Source: Isoptericola peretonis
Lineage (GTDB): Bacteria > Actinomycetota > Actinomycetes > Actinomycetales > Cellulomonadaceae
DNA: 64,000 bases
NCBI GenBank assembly: GCA_023241745.1
Contig: JALQCY010000003.1
Span: 1-64,000, forward strand
Reading direction: 5' to 3'
The position numbers and the translations under genes are program-made. Below, piece by piece: positions 8,626 through 17,114 of the stretch. Each line of letters starts with the position of its first letter. The stretch's first letter is position 1. Below the pieces are notes generated by a model. That model did no database searches. It was not told the origin of the DNA and saw only the letters and a list, made by a program, of their open reading frames with translations.

Positions 8626-8924
8626 GATCCGGCTCCTCTCAGCAGGCCCTGGAGGGCCTCGGTGTAGTCCTCGAACGCGCGCCGCCCCTGCGGGGTGAGC
8701 GCGAGGTAGGTCGCGGGGGTGCGGCCCTCGTGGGTCTTGGTGACGCGGACGTAGTCGGCGTCCTCGAGCTTGCGCAGGTGGGTGGACAGGTTCCCCGCGG
8801 TCATGTCGAGCAGCTTCTGCAGCTTGGGAAAGCTCAGCTCGTCGCCGGGGTCGAGGGCGGCGAGCGTCGCGACGACGCGCAGCCGCGCGGGCGCGTGGAT
8901 GACGGGGTCGAGGGCGTCAGGCAC
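8622..8924 (-). CDS. Winged-helix regulator (ArsR/MarR-like, HTH_34 type)
   Basis: A 100-residue DNA-binding protein. [32 protein letters not shown] (about residues 28-59) is the helix-turn-helix, followed by a wing ([22 protein letters not shown]). This small family is typically encoded beside ABC-2 exporters and a multi-pass membrane protein, as here. It overlaps the ATPase by 4 bp and the membrane protein by 8 bp, so the four genes 9588-6833 form one operon. The near-palindrome at 9599-9610 is a candidate binding site. Confidence 0.88.
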   Translation of the reverse strand: MPDALDPVIHAPARLRVVATLAALDPGDELSFPKLQKLLDMTAGNLSTHLRKLEDADYVRVTKTHEGRTPATYLALTPQGRRAFEDYTEALQGLLRGAGS

Positions 8925-9588
8925 GGCCCGCCCCCTCCTCCGGGTGCCGGCGCCCGCGTACGACCCGCAGCTGCTCGACCCCCGCCATCACGAGGAACCC
9001 GCCCCCGCCCGCGAGCGCCATCACGAGGTAGGTGCCGGGCAGGCCGACCAGGGTCGCCGCGCCCGCGACGAGCAGGATCCACGCCCCGAGCACGAAGAGG
9101 TTGCGGTCGCCGAACGCCGCCGCCCCGGCCAGGTACAGCAGCCCGACGACGAGGCAGGCGCCGCCGTTGCTGGCGAGGCCCATGACCTCGGTGCCCGCAC
9201 CCGCCCGGGCGAGCCCGCCGAGGAGCACGCCGAGCGTGAGGAAGCCGAGCATCCAGGCCCAGCCGTACATGGCCCCGGTGCGGGCGGAGACTCCGCGCGT
9301 GCCGGCCGTCCGGCGCATGGTGTGCACCATCGTGAAGACGACGGCGGCGGCGAGCGCGCCCCCGAAGACCCAGTAGGCCCAGGCCTCCGGCTGCTCCTGC
9401 CCGCGCCCGCTGGTCCACAGGACGAGGTAGCCGACGAGCCACGCGACGCCCCACGCGCCGTAGAGCGCCCGGGCGTCCGGCTCGAGGGCGGACCGGGCGC
9501 GGTCCTGCTGCTCACGGATCAGCCGCAGCGAGTCGGCGGCGGGCAGCCCGGCGACGTCGTCGCCGGGACTGTCGGGCGTGCTGGTCAT
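8917..9588 (-). CDS. Multi-pass membrane protein of the ABC exporter operon
   Basis: A 223-residue protein with about five or six hydrophobic segments (near residues 50-67, 77-95, 109-130, 140-160 and 165-200) after a charged N-terminus ([18 protein letters not shown]). No enzymatic motif is visible. It is the first gene of the exporter operon; proteins of this kind accompany winged-helix/ABC modules, but their role is not established to my knowledge. The ATG at 9588 was chosen because longer frames run into the upstream regulatory region. Confidence 0.7.
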   Translation of the reverse strand: MTSTPDSPGDDVAGLPAADSLRLIREQQDRARSALEPDARALYGAWGVAWLVGYLVLWTSGRGQEQPEAWAYWVFGGALAAAVVFTMVHTMRRTAGTRGVSARTGAMYGWAWMLGFLTLGVLLGGLARAGAGTEVMGLASNGGACLVVGLLYLAGAAAFGDRNLFVLGAWILLVAGAATLVGLPGTYLVMALAGGGGFLVMAGVEQLRVVRGRRHPEEGAGRA

Positions 9589-9598
9589 CGACACCTCA

Positions 9599-9610
9599 CA
9601 GAGTACTTTG
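9599..9610. promoter_or_regulatory. Candidate operator of the winged-helix regulator
   Basis: CAGAGTACTTTG is a near-palindrome centred on AGTACT, 10 bases before the first ATG of the minus-strand exporter operon. Position and symmetry suggest binding by the regulator encoded at 8622-8924. Confidence 0.4.
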
Positions 9611-9669
9611 TGCTGCAAACCTGTTTGTCGAGCATGGCACAGTGCATCGCCGCACACAAGACCCCAAGA

Positions 9670-9685
9670 AATGTGATATCACTTT
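9670..9685. promoter_or_regulatory. Candidate operator upstream of the SPFH gene
   Basis: GTGATATCAC (9673-9682) is a perfect palindrome, extended by AA on the left and TT on the right with one mismatched pair. It is AT-rich in a very GC-rich setting and lies 51 bp before the SPFH start, where a ribbon-helix-helix dimer could bind. Confidence 0.4.
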
Positions 9686-9732
9686 GCTATCGCATCGCCG
9701 GGTCCCCGGCAATCCCGAGCACAGGAGCACGC

Positions 9733-10683
9733 ATGCCCGAGAGCACCGCACCCGTCCAGGACTCCGTGGGCGGCGAGCCCACCGGCCGGCCCGTCGGCCA
9801 CGACGGCACCCGGGTCGACGTGGCCGAGCGCCCGGCCTGGTCGCTCGGCGCCGGGGGTGCGGTCCTCGCCGTCGCCGTGGCCCTGGCGGTGCTCGCGGTC
9901 GGCGCCGTCGGGGCGTCCGCGAGCGATGCGCCCGCCATGGTGTGGCTGGCCGCCGCCGGCCTCCTCCTCGCCCTGCTGGTGCTGTCCGGCGTCTCGGTGA
10001 TCAGCCCCGGGGAGACCCTGGTGGTGCAGCTGTTCGGCCGGTACCTCGGCACGATCCGGCGCACCGGCCTCGTCATGACCGTGCCGCTCACCACCAAGCG
10101 CCGCGTGTCGGTGCGGGTGCGGAACTTCGAGACCAGCGAGCTCAAGGTCAACGACGCCGACGGCAACCCGGTCAACATCGCCGCCATCGTCGTCTGGCAG
10201 GTGGCCGACACCGCCAGGGCGAGCTTCGCCGTCGAGGACTACGACGACTTCGTGTCCGTGCAGTCGGAGTCCGCGCTGCGGCACGTCGCCATGTCCCACC
10301 CGTACGACGGCGGCGACGGCGTCGAGTCGCTGCGGGGCGCGACGGAGCTCGTGTCCGACGAGATCGCCGCGGAGGTCGCCGCCCGCGTCGCCGTCGCCGG
10401 CGTGGAGGTGGTCGAGGCGCGGATCTCCCACCTCGCCTACGCCCCGGAGATCGCCCAGGCCATGTTGCAGCGCCAGCAGGCCGGCGCGATCATCGCCGCC
10501 CGCTCGCGGATCGTCGAGGGCGCCGTGTCCATGGTCGAGGACGCGCTGCACCGCCTCGAGTCCGACGGCGTCGTCACCCTCGACGACGAGCGCCGCGCCA
10601 CCATGGTGTCCAACCTGCTGGTGGTGCTGTGCGGCGAGAGCCGCGCGACGCCCGTCGTCAACGCGGGATCGCTGTACCAGTGA
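9733..10683 (+). CDS. SPFH/Band 7 domain membrane protein
   Basis: A 316-residue stomatin/flotillin-like protein. Two hydrophobic segments (about 43-64 and 71-92) are followed by the SPFH domain beginning [20 protein letters not shown], then a helical region with repeated Ala/Glu ([24 protein letters not shown]) and the motif [24 protein letters not shown]. Such proteins form membrane-associated oligomers; the client here is unknown. The ATG at 9733 follows AGGAG. It is translationally coupled to the small basic protein at 10680. A palindrome at 9673-9682 may control the pair. Confidence 0.9.
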   Translation: MPESTAPVQDSVGGEPTGRPVGHDGTRVDVAERPAWSLGAGGAVLAVAVALAVLAVGAVGASASDAPAMVWLAAAGLLLALLVLSGVSVISPGETLVVQLFGRYLGTIRRTGLVMTVPLTTKRRVSVRVRNFETSELKVNDADGNPVNIAAIVVWQVADTARASFAVEDYDDFVSVQSESALRHVAMSHPYDGGDGVESLRGATELVSDEIAAEVAARVAVAGVEVVEARISHLAYAPEIAQAMLQRQQAGAIIAARSRIVEGAVSMVEDALHRLESDGVVTLDDERRATMVSNLLVVLCGESRATPVVNAGSLYQ

Positions 10684-10979
10684 CCCCCGCCCCCGACGGG
10701 CCTCGCGAGAAGCCCAGGGACGAGCCCGTGGACGAGACGCGTGACGACGCCTCGCCCACGGGCTCCGGCCGTCCCGCCCGGCCCGCACGCAAGCAGGTGC
10801 TGCTGCGGCTCGACCCCGCGGTCCACGACGCCGTCGCCCGCTGGGCCGCCGACGACCTGCGCAGCGTCAACGCGCAGATCGACCTCCTGCTGCGCCGGGC
10901 GCTCAAGGACTCCGGGCGGCTGCCGCGCGACACGCCACCCGCCCGGCGTCCCGGCCGCCCGCCTCGCGACGACGCCTGA
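10680..10979 (+). CDS. Ribbon-helix-helix-like (Arc/CopG type) protein
   Basis: A 99-residue basic protein. The core [38 protein letters not shown] (about residues 38-75) fits a ribbon-helix-helix fold: a beta strand, a helix, then SVNAQI and a second helix. The flanks are charged and Pro/Arg-rich. The GTG start overlaps the SPFH stop codon (GTGA). It could be the operon's DNA-binding repressor. No toxin gene is next to it, so a toxin-antitoxin label is not supported. Confidence 0.75.
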   Translation: MTPAPDGPREKPRDEPVDETRDDASPTGSGRPARPARKQVLLRLDPAVHDAVARWAADDLRSVNAQIDLLLRRALKDSGRLPRDTPPARRPGRPPRDDA

Positions 10980-11003
10980 GAGCACTTCCCTGCGAGCGGC
11001 CCT

Positions 11004-11009
11004 ACCCTG
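11004..11009 (+). promoter_or_regulatory. -10 element of a leaderless promoter (CPBP gene)
   Basis: TACCCT is followed by 6 bases and then the GTG start at 11016, with no ribosome site between. No clear -35 is visible. Confidence 0.5.
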
Positions 11010-11015
11010 GGCGGC

Positions 11016-11840
11016 GTGACCGTCCTCGCACCGGTGGCGCCCGCCACCACGCCCGCCGAGCGCCGCCGCACGACGGCGGAGGTCTGGATCGTGCTGGGCC
11101 TCAGCCTGGGCCAGAGCGGCGTGTACGCACTGGTCAACATCATCGCGAGGCTGAGCGCTCCCACGCCGCTCGCCGAGCAGACCGCGACGCTGAACGCCAG
11201 CCAGTCCGACCGCTCGCTGCTCGACCTCGTGTACCAGCTGCTGGGGATCTTCTTCGCCGTCGTCCCGGTCGTGCTGGCGCTCTACCTGCTCAGCGGACGG
11301 GCGTCCGCCACCTGGGCCGGCACCCGCCGCCGGATCGGCCTCGACTGGGGGCTCGACGGCGCCCGGCCCGGCCGCGACGTGGCCTGGGGGTTCGGCCTCG
11401 CGGCCGCCATCGGCATCCCCGGCCTCGCGTTCTACGCGCTGGGCCGGCTGCTGGGGATCACGGTCGAGGTGCAGGCCAGCGCCCTGAACAGCGCCTGGTG
11501 GACCGTGCCCGTGCTGATCCTGGCCGCGCTCCAGAACGGGCTCCTCGAGGAGATCGTCGCCGTCGCCTACATGCACGAGCGCACCCGCGACCTCGGCTGG
11601 TCGCGGCTCTGGTTCGTGGTGTGGAGCTCGCTGCTGCGCGGCTCGTACCACCTGTACCAGGGCATCGGGCCGTTCTTCGGCAACGTCGTGATGGGCCTGG
11701 TGTTCTCGTGGTTCTACACGAGCCGGTGGGGCCGGCACCGGGTGCTGCCGCTCGTCGTCGCGCACACGCTGCTCGACGTCGTCGCCTTCGTCGGCTACGC
11801 CCTGCTCCCGCAGGAGTGGAAGGACGCGCTCGGGCTCTAG
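11016..11840 (+). CDS. CPBP family intramembrane metalloprotease-like protein
   Basis: A 274-residue membrane protein with about seven or eight hydrophobic segments. The C-terminal half carries the CPBP (Abi/CAAX protease-like) pattern: Glu-Glu in GLLEEIVAVAYM (about residues 179-190), an R/H pair in SLLRGSYHLYQG (about 207-218) and VVAHTLLDVVAF (His near 249). The Arg usually found after the Glu pair (EExxxR) is missing, so peptidase activity is uncertain. It may instead act in membrane-protein processing or bacteriocin immunity as some relatives do. The GTG start has a -10 hexamer 6 bases upstream. Confidence 0.85.
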   Translation: MTVLAPVAPATTPAERRRTTAEVWIVLGLSLGQSGVYALVNIIARLSAPTPLAEQTATLNASQSDRSLLDLVYQLLGIFFAVVPVVLALYLLSGRASATWAGTRRRIGLDWGLDGARPGRDVAWGFGLAAAIGIPGLAFYALGRLLGITVEVQASALNSAWWTVPVLILAALQNGLLEEIVAVAYMHERTRDLGWSRLWFVVWSSLLRGSYHLYQGIGPFFGNVVMGLVFSWFYTSRWGRHRVLPLVVAHTLLDVVAFVGYALLPQEWKDALGL

Positions 11841-11842
11841 GG

Positions 11843-12415
11843 TCAGGGGCGCGGGCCGGCACCGCGCAGCAGCGTGTCGACGACGCGGGCGGCGAGCACG
11901 TCCGGGTCGCCCGCCGGGTCGCCCCGCAGGGTCTCCCCGAGGAGCGCGTAGTAGACCCGCCGCACCCAGTCGAGGTCGGCCGCAGCGTCGATCAGGCCCT
12001 CGTCCCGCGCGCGCTCCAGCACGGTGACGCAGCGCCGGTCCACCTCCCGCTGGAGGTCCGCCGCCTCGCCGCTCGGCTCGGCGGCCTGCTCCAGCGCGAA
12101 GGCCCAGGCGCCCTTGACCTGCAGCACGTTCGCCGTGATCCGGTGCATCGCGACGAGCGGCGGCGCCGTGTCCGGGCGGCCGTCGTCCACCGCGTCGGCG
12201 AGCCGGCGGGCGGCCGACGACGCCAGCGCCTCGACGAGCGCCTGCCTGCTGGCGAACCGCCGGTGGACGGTCGTGCGCGCCACGCCCGCCGCGGCGGCGA
12301 CCTGCTCCAGGGACGCGCCCGGGTCGGCGGCGAGCACCCGCTCGGCCGCCTCGAGAATCACGCGCACGCTGCGCTCCGCGTCCGCCCTCAGGGGGCGCGC
12401 CGTCGCCTCGCCCAT
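11843..12415 (-). CDS. TetR family transcriptional regulator
   Basis: A 190-residue TetR repressor. The N-terminal helix-turn-helix is ASLEQVAAAAGVARTTVHRRFASRQALVEALA (about residues 33-64); the rest is the helical ligand domain. The ATG at 12415 follows GGAGG. It is divergent from the SDR-EamA operon, with two inverted repeats in the 163-bp gap, so local repression of both directions is likely. The ligand is unknown. Confidence 0.92.
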   Translation of the reverse strand: MGEATARPLRADAERSVRVILEAAERVLAADPGASLEQVAAAAGVARTTVHRRFASRQALVEALASSAARRLADAVDDGRPDTAPPLVAMHRITANVLQVKGAWAFALEQAAEPSGEAADLQREVDRRCVTVLERARDEGLIDAAADLDWVRRVYYALLGETLRGDPAGDPDVLAARVVDTLLRGAGPRP

Positions 12416-12471
12416 CCCGCCTCCGTCACCCGTGGACTCGCCCTGTGGAACCGACCCCACGGTACAGGATG

Positions 12472-12497
12472 GATGCAGTATCCCTATTAACTGCATC
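12472..12497. promoter_or_regulatory. Inverted repeat, probable TetR operator 1
   Basis: GATGCAGT (12472-12479) and ACTGCATC (12490-12497) are perfect 8-bp arms around a 10-bp AT-rich spacer, between the divergent tetR and SDR genes. Confidence 0.6.
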
Positions 12498-12504
12498 ACT
12501 GCTG

Positions 12505-12543
12505 TTGCGCTTCGTCGAATTGCCGGTACTGTCCTGACACAGT
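12505..12543 (+). promoter_or_regulatory. SDR operon promoter with a second dyad
   Basis: TTGCGC (12505-12510) and TACTGT (12527-12532) are spaced 16 bp. A dyad ACTGT-N6-ACAGT (12528-12543) covers the -10 hexamer and may be a second TetR site. The SDR start lies 46 bp downstream with an AAGGAG ribosome site. Confidence 0.5.
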
Positions 12544-12578
12544 TGTCCTCGACCGGAGGACCCACCGAAGGAGCAGCC

Positions 12579-13403
12579 GTGCACCGCACCGCCCTCGTCA
12601 CCGGAGCGTCGTCCGGCCTCGGCGCCGAGTTCGCCGCCCAGCTCGCCGCCACCGGGCACGACCTCGTGCTGGTGGCCCGCTCGGGCGACCGGCTCGCCGC
12701 GCTCGCCGAGCGTCTCGCCGCGGAGCACGGCGTGGCCGCGCACGTGTTGGTCCAGGACCTCGCCGAGCCGGACGCCGCCGACCGCGTCGCCGACCGGCTC
12801 GCGGGCCTGGGCCTGCACGTCGACCTCCTCGTCAACAACGCCGGCTTCGGCACCTGCGGCCGGTTCGAGGAGATCCCCGCCCGGCGCGACCACGACCAGC
12901 TGATGGTCAACGTCGTGGCGCTGGCAGACCTCACCCACCGGCTGGTCCCCGCCATGCTGGGACGCGGTCACGGGGCCGTCCTCAACGTGGCGTCCGACGC
13001 CGCGTTCCAGCCCTCCCCGTACTTCGCCGTGTACGGCGCGGCCAAGGCGTTCGTGCTGAGCTTCGGCCTCGCCCTGCGCCAGGAGTACCGCGGGCGTGGC
13101 CTGCGCGTGCTCACGCTCTGCCCCGGCCCGGTCGAGACCGCCTTCTTCGACACCATCGGCACCCGGCGCGCCGCCGTCACCGGGGCCATGACCACCCCGG
13201 AGCCCGTCGTGCGGGCCGCGCTGCGCGCCCTGGACCGCGACCGCGGCTACGTGGCCCCCGGCCTCGCCAACGCGCTGACCGCGCACCTGACGCCCCGCCG
13301 TCCGCGTGCCCTGGTCGCCGCCCTCGCCGAGCGCGTCACCCGCAAGGTCCTCGCGGCGCCGACCGCCACCGCAGCCGCGGCCACGCCCGGGCGGGTCGCA
13401 TGA
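12579..13403 (+). CDS. SDR family NAD(P)-dependent oxidoreductase
   Basis: A 274-residue short-chain dehydrogenase/reductase. The nucleotide-binding TGASSGLG (residues 8-15), the NNAG motif (about 87-90) and the catalytic Ser/Tyr/Lys in VASDAAF and YGAAKAF (Tyr near 151, Lys near 155) are present, followed by CPGPVET. The group resembles DltE/YdfG-like acyl or hydroxy-acid reductases, but the substrate is not evident. The GTG at 12579 has AAGGAG upstream. Its stop overlaps the ATG of the EamA transporter (ATGA). The divergent TetR is the likely regulator. Confidence 0.9.
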   Translation: MHRTALVTGASSGLGAEFAAQLAATGHDLVLVARSGDRLAALAERLAAEHGVAAHVLVQDLAEPDAADRVADRLAGLGLHVDLLVNNAGFGTCGRFEEIPARRDHDQLMVNVVALADLTHRLVPAMLGRGHGAVLNVASDAAFQPSPYFAVYGAAKAFVLSFGLALRQEYRGRGLRVLTLCPGPVETAFFDTIGTRRAAVTGAMTTPEPVVRAALRALDRDRGYVAPGLANALTAHLTPRRPRALVAALAERVTRKVLAAPTATAAAATPGRVA

Positions 13404-14380
13404 GGCGTCCGGGGGCGGCCCTCCGCCCCGCCGCGTCGGCCGGGGCGGCCGCCGCGATGCTGCTCGTCGGCACCTCGGCAGCAGTGTCCGCCACGATCGC
13501 GGACTACCCCGTGCTGTTCGGGCAGGCGCTGCGGTACGCGCTCGCCGCGGCGATCCTCCTCGCCGTCCTGCGCCACCGGCGGCCGCCGCGCGTCCGGCTC
13601 ACGCGGCGCGACCTGCTCCTGCTCGTCGCGCTGGCCGCGACCGGCCTGGCGGGCTTCAACCTGTGCCTCGTCGAGGCCACCCGGCACGCCGGCCCGGCCA
13701 TGATCGGCGCGGTGGTGGGCGCCGTCCCGCTCGTGCTCGCCCTCGTCGGGCCGCTGACGGAGCGCCGGCGACCGGCGCCCCGCACGGTCGGCGCCGCGGC
13801 GGTGGTGGCCCTCGGCACGGCCGTCGCCGCCGGGCTGGGCTCGGGCAGCCCGCAGGGCCTCCTGCTCGCCCTCGGTGCGCTCGCCGGGGAGGTCGCGTTC
13901 TCCCTGCTCGCCGTCCCGCTGCTGCCCCGGCTCGGCGCGCTGCGGGTCGCGGCCTACCCCGCCGCCCTGGCCGTCCCGCTCCTCCTGGTCGCGGGCCTGG
14001 CGCTGGACGGCCCGCGGGCCGTGCGGCTGCCCACCGGCGCCGAGGCGGTCGCGTTCGTCTACCTCGGTGCCGTCGTCACCGCGCTCGCGTTCTTCCTCTG
14101 GTACGACGCGCTGGGCCGGCTCGGCGCCGACCGCGCGGGCCTCTTCGCGGGGCTCGTCCCGGTCGGGGCCCTGCTCACGACGGTCGCGCTCGGGCTCGGG
14201 GAGATCGGCCCCGCGGACGTCGCCGGGGCCCTCCTCGTCGGGGCGGGGGTGGCCGTCGGGACCGCCCGCCGGCCGAGCGGGTCAGGACGCGCGCCCCGAC
14301 CCGCTCGACCAGCCGGACCGCGACGGACTCAGCCGGCGGAGGCCCGCAGGGAGCGGAGCCCTTCGCGGTGCTCGGCCTGA
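13400..14380 (+). CDS. EamA/DMT family transporter
   Basis: A 326-residue membrane protein with about ten hydrophobic segments in two EamA repeats, the second ending ALAFFLWYDALGRLGADRAGLFAGLVPVGALL, a DMT hallmark. Substrate unknown; it may export or import whatever the coupled SDR enzyme handles. The last 40 residues are hydrophilic and Arg/Pro-rich, and the end overlaps the convergent peptide-ABC ATPase by 52 bp (14329-14380). Confidence 0.88.
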   Translation: MRRPGAALRPAASAGAAAAMLLVGTSAAVSATIADYPVLFGQALRYALAAAILLAVLRHRRPPRVRLTRRDLLLLVALAATGLAGFNLCLVEATRHAGPAMIGAVVGAVPLVLALVGPLTERRRPAPRTVGAAAVVALGTAVAAGLGSGSPQGLLLALGALAGEVAFSLLAVPLLPRLGALRVAAYPAALAVPLLLVAGLALDGPRAVRLPTGAEAVAFVYLGAVVTALAFFLWYDALGRLGADRAGLFAGLVPVGALLTTVALGLGEIGPADVAGALLVGAGVAVGTARRPSGSGRAPRPARPAGPRRTQPAEARRERSPSRCSA

Positions 14381-16017
14381 GCGGCCGGGTCCGGCACGGG
14401 CAGGGACGCCAGCAGCTGCTTGGTGTAGGTCTCGCGCGGGGCGCCCAGGACCTCCGCGCCCGTGCCCTCCTCGACCAGGTGGCCGCGGTAGAGCACCGCG
14501 ATGCGGTCGGCGAGCAGGTCCACGACCGCCAGGTCGTGCGACACGAACAGGCAGGCGAACCCCAGCTCCTTCTGCAGCTCCGCGAAGAGCTCCAGCACGC
14601 GCGCCTGCACCGACACGTCGAGGGCGGACGTCGGCTCGTCCGCGACGAGCAGCTCCGGGTCGAGCGCCAGGCCGCGGGCGAGCGACGCGCGCTGCCGCTG
14701 CCCGCCGGACAGCTCGTGCGGGAAGCGGTCGCCGTAGCTGCGGGGCAGCTGCACCGCCTCGAGCAGCTCGTCCACCCGGCCGCGCGCGGCCTCCGGGTTG
14801 CGGGCCCGGCCGTGCACCACCAGCGGCTCGGCCACGCACTCGGCGATGGTCAGCAGCGGGTTGAACGACGTCGCCGGGTCCTGGAACACGAACCCCAGCC
14901 GCGGGCGCATCGCCTTGAGGTCGCGCCCCTTGGCGCCGCGCATCTCGGTGCCGAGCACGCGCAGCGAGCCGCCGCTGACGGGCGTGAGCCCGGCGATCGC
15001 GCGGGCGATCGTCGTCTTGCCGGACCCCGACTCCCCCACCAGGCCCAGCACCTCGCCCGGCCGGATCGCGAGGTCCACGCCGTCCACCGCGGTGAACGCC
15101 GGCTGCCGGAATCGGCCTGGGTAGGTGATGGTGAGGCCCTCGGCCCGCACCACCGGCTCGGACCCGGCCCACCCCTCGGGCCGTGCGGCCGCGCGCTCGA
15201 CGGCGCGGGCCGTGCCCTCCCCGACGCGCGGCACGGCCTTGAGGAGGGCCTTCGTGTAGTCGGCCTGCGGGTCCGCGAACAGGTCCCCCACCGGGGCCTG
15301 CTCCACGAGCTTGCCCTGGTACATCACGGCGACCCGGTCCGCCAGGTCGGCCACCACGCCCATGTTGTGCGTGATGAGCACGATGGCGGTGCCGGTCTCG
15401 TCGCGCAGGTGGCGCAGCAGGTCGAGGATCTCCGCCTGGACGGTGACGTCGAGCGCCGTCGTCGGCTCGTCGGCCACGATGAGCCCCGGGTTCAGCACCA
15501 GCGCCATCGCGATGACGATGCGCTGCTTCTGCCCGCCGGAGAACTGGTGCGGGTAGTGGTCCACCCGGTGCTCCGGGTCGGGGATGCCGACCGTGCCGAG
15601 CACCTCGACCGCCCGGCGCCGCGCCTCGGACTTCGACACGTCGCCGTGCGCCCGGATGCCCTCGGCGATCTGCCAGCCCACCGTGTAGACGGGGTTGAGC
15701 ACGCTGGAGGGCTCCTGGAACACCATGGCCACGTCGCGGCCGCGCACCTGGCGCAGCTTCGCCGCCGAGACCGCGACGACGTCCGTCGTCGCGCCGTCGC
15801 GCCCGGTGAGGACGACGGCGCCGCTCGTGGTCGCCGTCTCCGGCAGCAGGCCGAGGATGGTCTTCGCGGTGACGGTCTTGCCCGAGCCCGACTCGCCGAC
15901 GACGGCGAGCACCTCGCCCGGCTGGACGTCGAGGCTCACGCCGTCGACCGCCCGCACCGGGCCGGCGTCCGTGGCGAACGAGACCGCGAGGTCCGTGATC
16001 GATGCGACGGCGCTCAT
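14329..16017 (-). CDS. Fused oligopeptide ABC transporter ATPase (DppD-DppF type)
   Basis: A 562-residue protein with two complete ATPase domains, so one polypeptide replaces the usual DppD/OppD and DppF/OppF pair. Domain 1 has GESGSGKT, SGGQKQR and DEPTTALD; domain 2 has GESGSGKTT, SGGQRQR and DEPTSALD. Each is followed by the oligopeptide-binding C-terminal extension. The start ATG at 16017 overlaps the upstream permease stop. It powers import of peptides or similar solutes through the DppB/DppC-like permeases encoded upstream. Confidence 0.93.
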   Translation of the reverse strand: MSAVASITDLAVSFATDAGPVRAVDGVSLDVQPGEVLAVVGESGSGKTVTAKTILGLLPETATTSGAVVLTGRDGATTDVVAVSAAKLRQVRGRDVAMVFQEPSSVLNPVYTVGWQIAEGIRAHGDVSKSEARRRAVEVLGTVGIPDPEHRVDHYPHQFSGGQKQRIVIAMALVLNPGLIVADEPTTALDVTVQAEILDLLRHLRDETGTAIVLITHNMGVVADLADRVAVMYQGKLVEQAPVGDLFADPQADYTKALLKAVPRVGEGTARAVERAAARPEGWAGSEPVVRAEGLTITYPGRFRQPAFTAVDGVDLAIRPGEVLGLVGESGSGKTTIARAIAGLTPVSGGSLRVLGTEMRGAKGRDLKAMRPRLGFVFQDPATSFNPLLTIAECVAEPLVVHGRARNPEAARGRVDELLEAVQLPRSYGDRFPHELSGGQRQRASLARGLALDPELLVADEPTSALDVSVQARVLELFAELQKELGFACLFVSHDLAVVDLLADRIAVLYRGHLVEEGTGAEVLGAPRETYTKQLLASLPVPDPAAQAEHREGLRSLRASAG

Positions 16018-17114
16018 GCGTCGTCTCCCTTCGGGTTCGGCTCGCGGGGCTCGGCGGCGGCCGGGTTCGCCGGGTCGGAGGCGTCCGCCTCCACCGACTC
16101 GCCGACGGCCGTGGCCGCGACGGCGCCCGACACCTGGCCCGAGCGGGCGCGGGAGCGCAGGCGCGGGTCCGCGAGGTCGTTGAGCGACTCGCCCACGAGC
16201 GTCATGCCCATTGCCGCCAGCACGATCGCGAGACCCGGGAACAGCGCGGTCCACCAGATGCCGGAGGTGACGTCGGACAGCGACCGCTGCAGGTCGTACC
16301 CCCACTCGGCCGCCGCGGTCGGCTCGATGCCGAAGCCGAGGAAGCCGAGCCCGGCGAGCGTGAGGATCGCCTCGGACGCGTTGAGGGTCACGATGAGTGG
16401 CAGCGTGCGCGTGGAGTTGCGCAGCACGTGGCGCGTCATGATGCGCCAGTGCCCGGTGCCGAGCACGCGCGCCGAGTCGACGAACGCCTCCGCCTTGATG
16501 CGCACCACCTCGGCCCGTACGACCCGGAAGTACTGGGGCACGAACACCACCGTGATCGACAGCGCCGCGGCGAGGATGCCGCCCCACATGCTCGACTGCC
16601 CGCCCGAGATGACGATGGCGAGCAGGATCGCGAGCAGCAGCGACGGGAACGCGTAGACCGCGTCGGCGATCACCACGAGCACGCGGTCCAGCCACCCGCC
16701 GAAGTACCCGGACACGAGGCCGAGCAGCACGCCGACGACGATCGACGACAGCACCGCGACCAGCACCACGAGCAGCGCCGTCCGTGCGCCCCACACCACG
16801 CGGGACAGCACGTCGTAGCCGCCCACCGTGGTGCCGAACCAGTGCTCCGCCGACGGCGGCTGCTGCGCGCCGAACGCGCCGTCGAGGTCGCGCAGCTGGG
16901 ACCAGCCGAAGGGCGCCAGCACCGGTGCGAACACCGCCACCAGCACGAACGCGACCGTCAGCACGATGCCGGCGACGAGCATCCCGCGCTGCAGCCCCAC
17001 GCTCTGGCGCAGCTGGTGCACCACGGGCAGCTTCTTGAGCCAGGCTCCCCGGCCCTCGACGTGCTCGGGCGCGGCGCCGGCCGTGCCGACGCTGGTGATC
17101 TCTCCCGCGGTCAT
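16014..17114 (-). CDS. Peptide ABC transporter permease (DppC type)
   Basis: A 366-residue inner-membrane permease. After a cytoplasmic start there is one membrane helix, a periplasmic-side loop (HWFGTTVGGYDVLSRVVWGAR, typical of DppC/OppC), then five helices including the EAA-like loop DSARVLGTGHWRIMTRHVLRN. The C-terminus has a long Ala/Glu-rich tail after ADPRLR. It overlaps dppB-like and ATPase genes by 1-4 bp, so it is translationally coupled to both. Confidence 0.93.
   Translation of the reverse strand: MTAGEITSVGTAGAAPEHVEGRGAWLKKLPVVHQLRQSVGLQRGMLVAGIVLTVAFVLVAVFAPVLAPFGWSQLRDLDGAFGAQQPPSAEHWFGTTVGGYDVLSRVVWGARTALLVVLVAVLSSIVVGVLLGLVSGYFGGWLDRVLVVIADAVYAFPSLLLAILLAIVISGGQSSMWGGILAAALSITVVFVPQYFRVVRAEVVRIKAEAFVDSARVLGTGHWRIMTRHVLRNSTRTLPLIVTLNASEAILTLAGLGFLGFGIEPTAAAEWGYDLQRSLSDVTSGIWWTALFPGLAIVLAAMGMTLVGESLNDLADPRLRSRARSGQVSGAVAATAVGESVEADASDPANPAAAEPREPNPKGDDA

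Noticed and set aside
10680..10979. Toxin-antitoxin system
   Set aside because: The protein is ribbon-helix-helix-like, but no toxin gene lies next to it; its partner is an SPFH membrane protein.
13306..16656. An 1116-codon plus-strand frame across EamA and the peptide transporter
   Set aside because: No domain is recognisable and it covers genes on both strands that have clear motifs.
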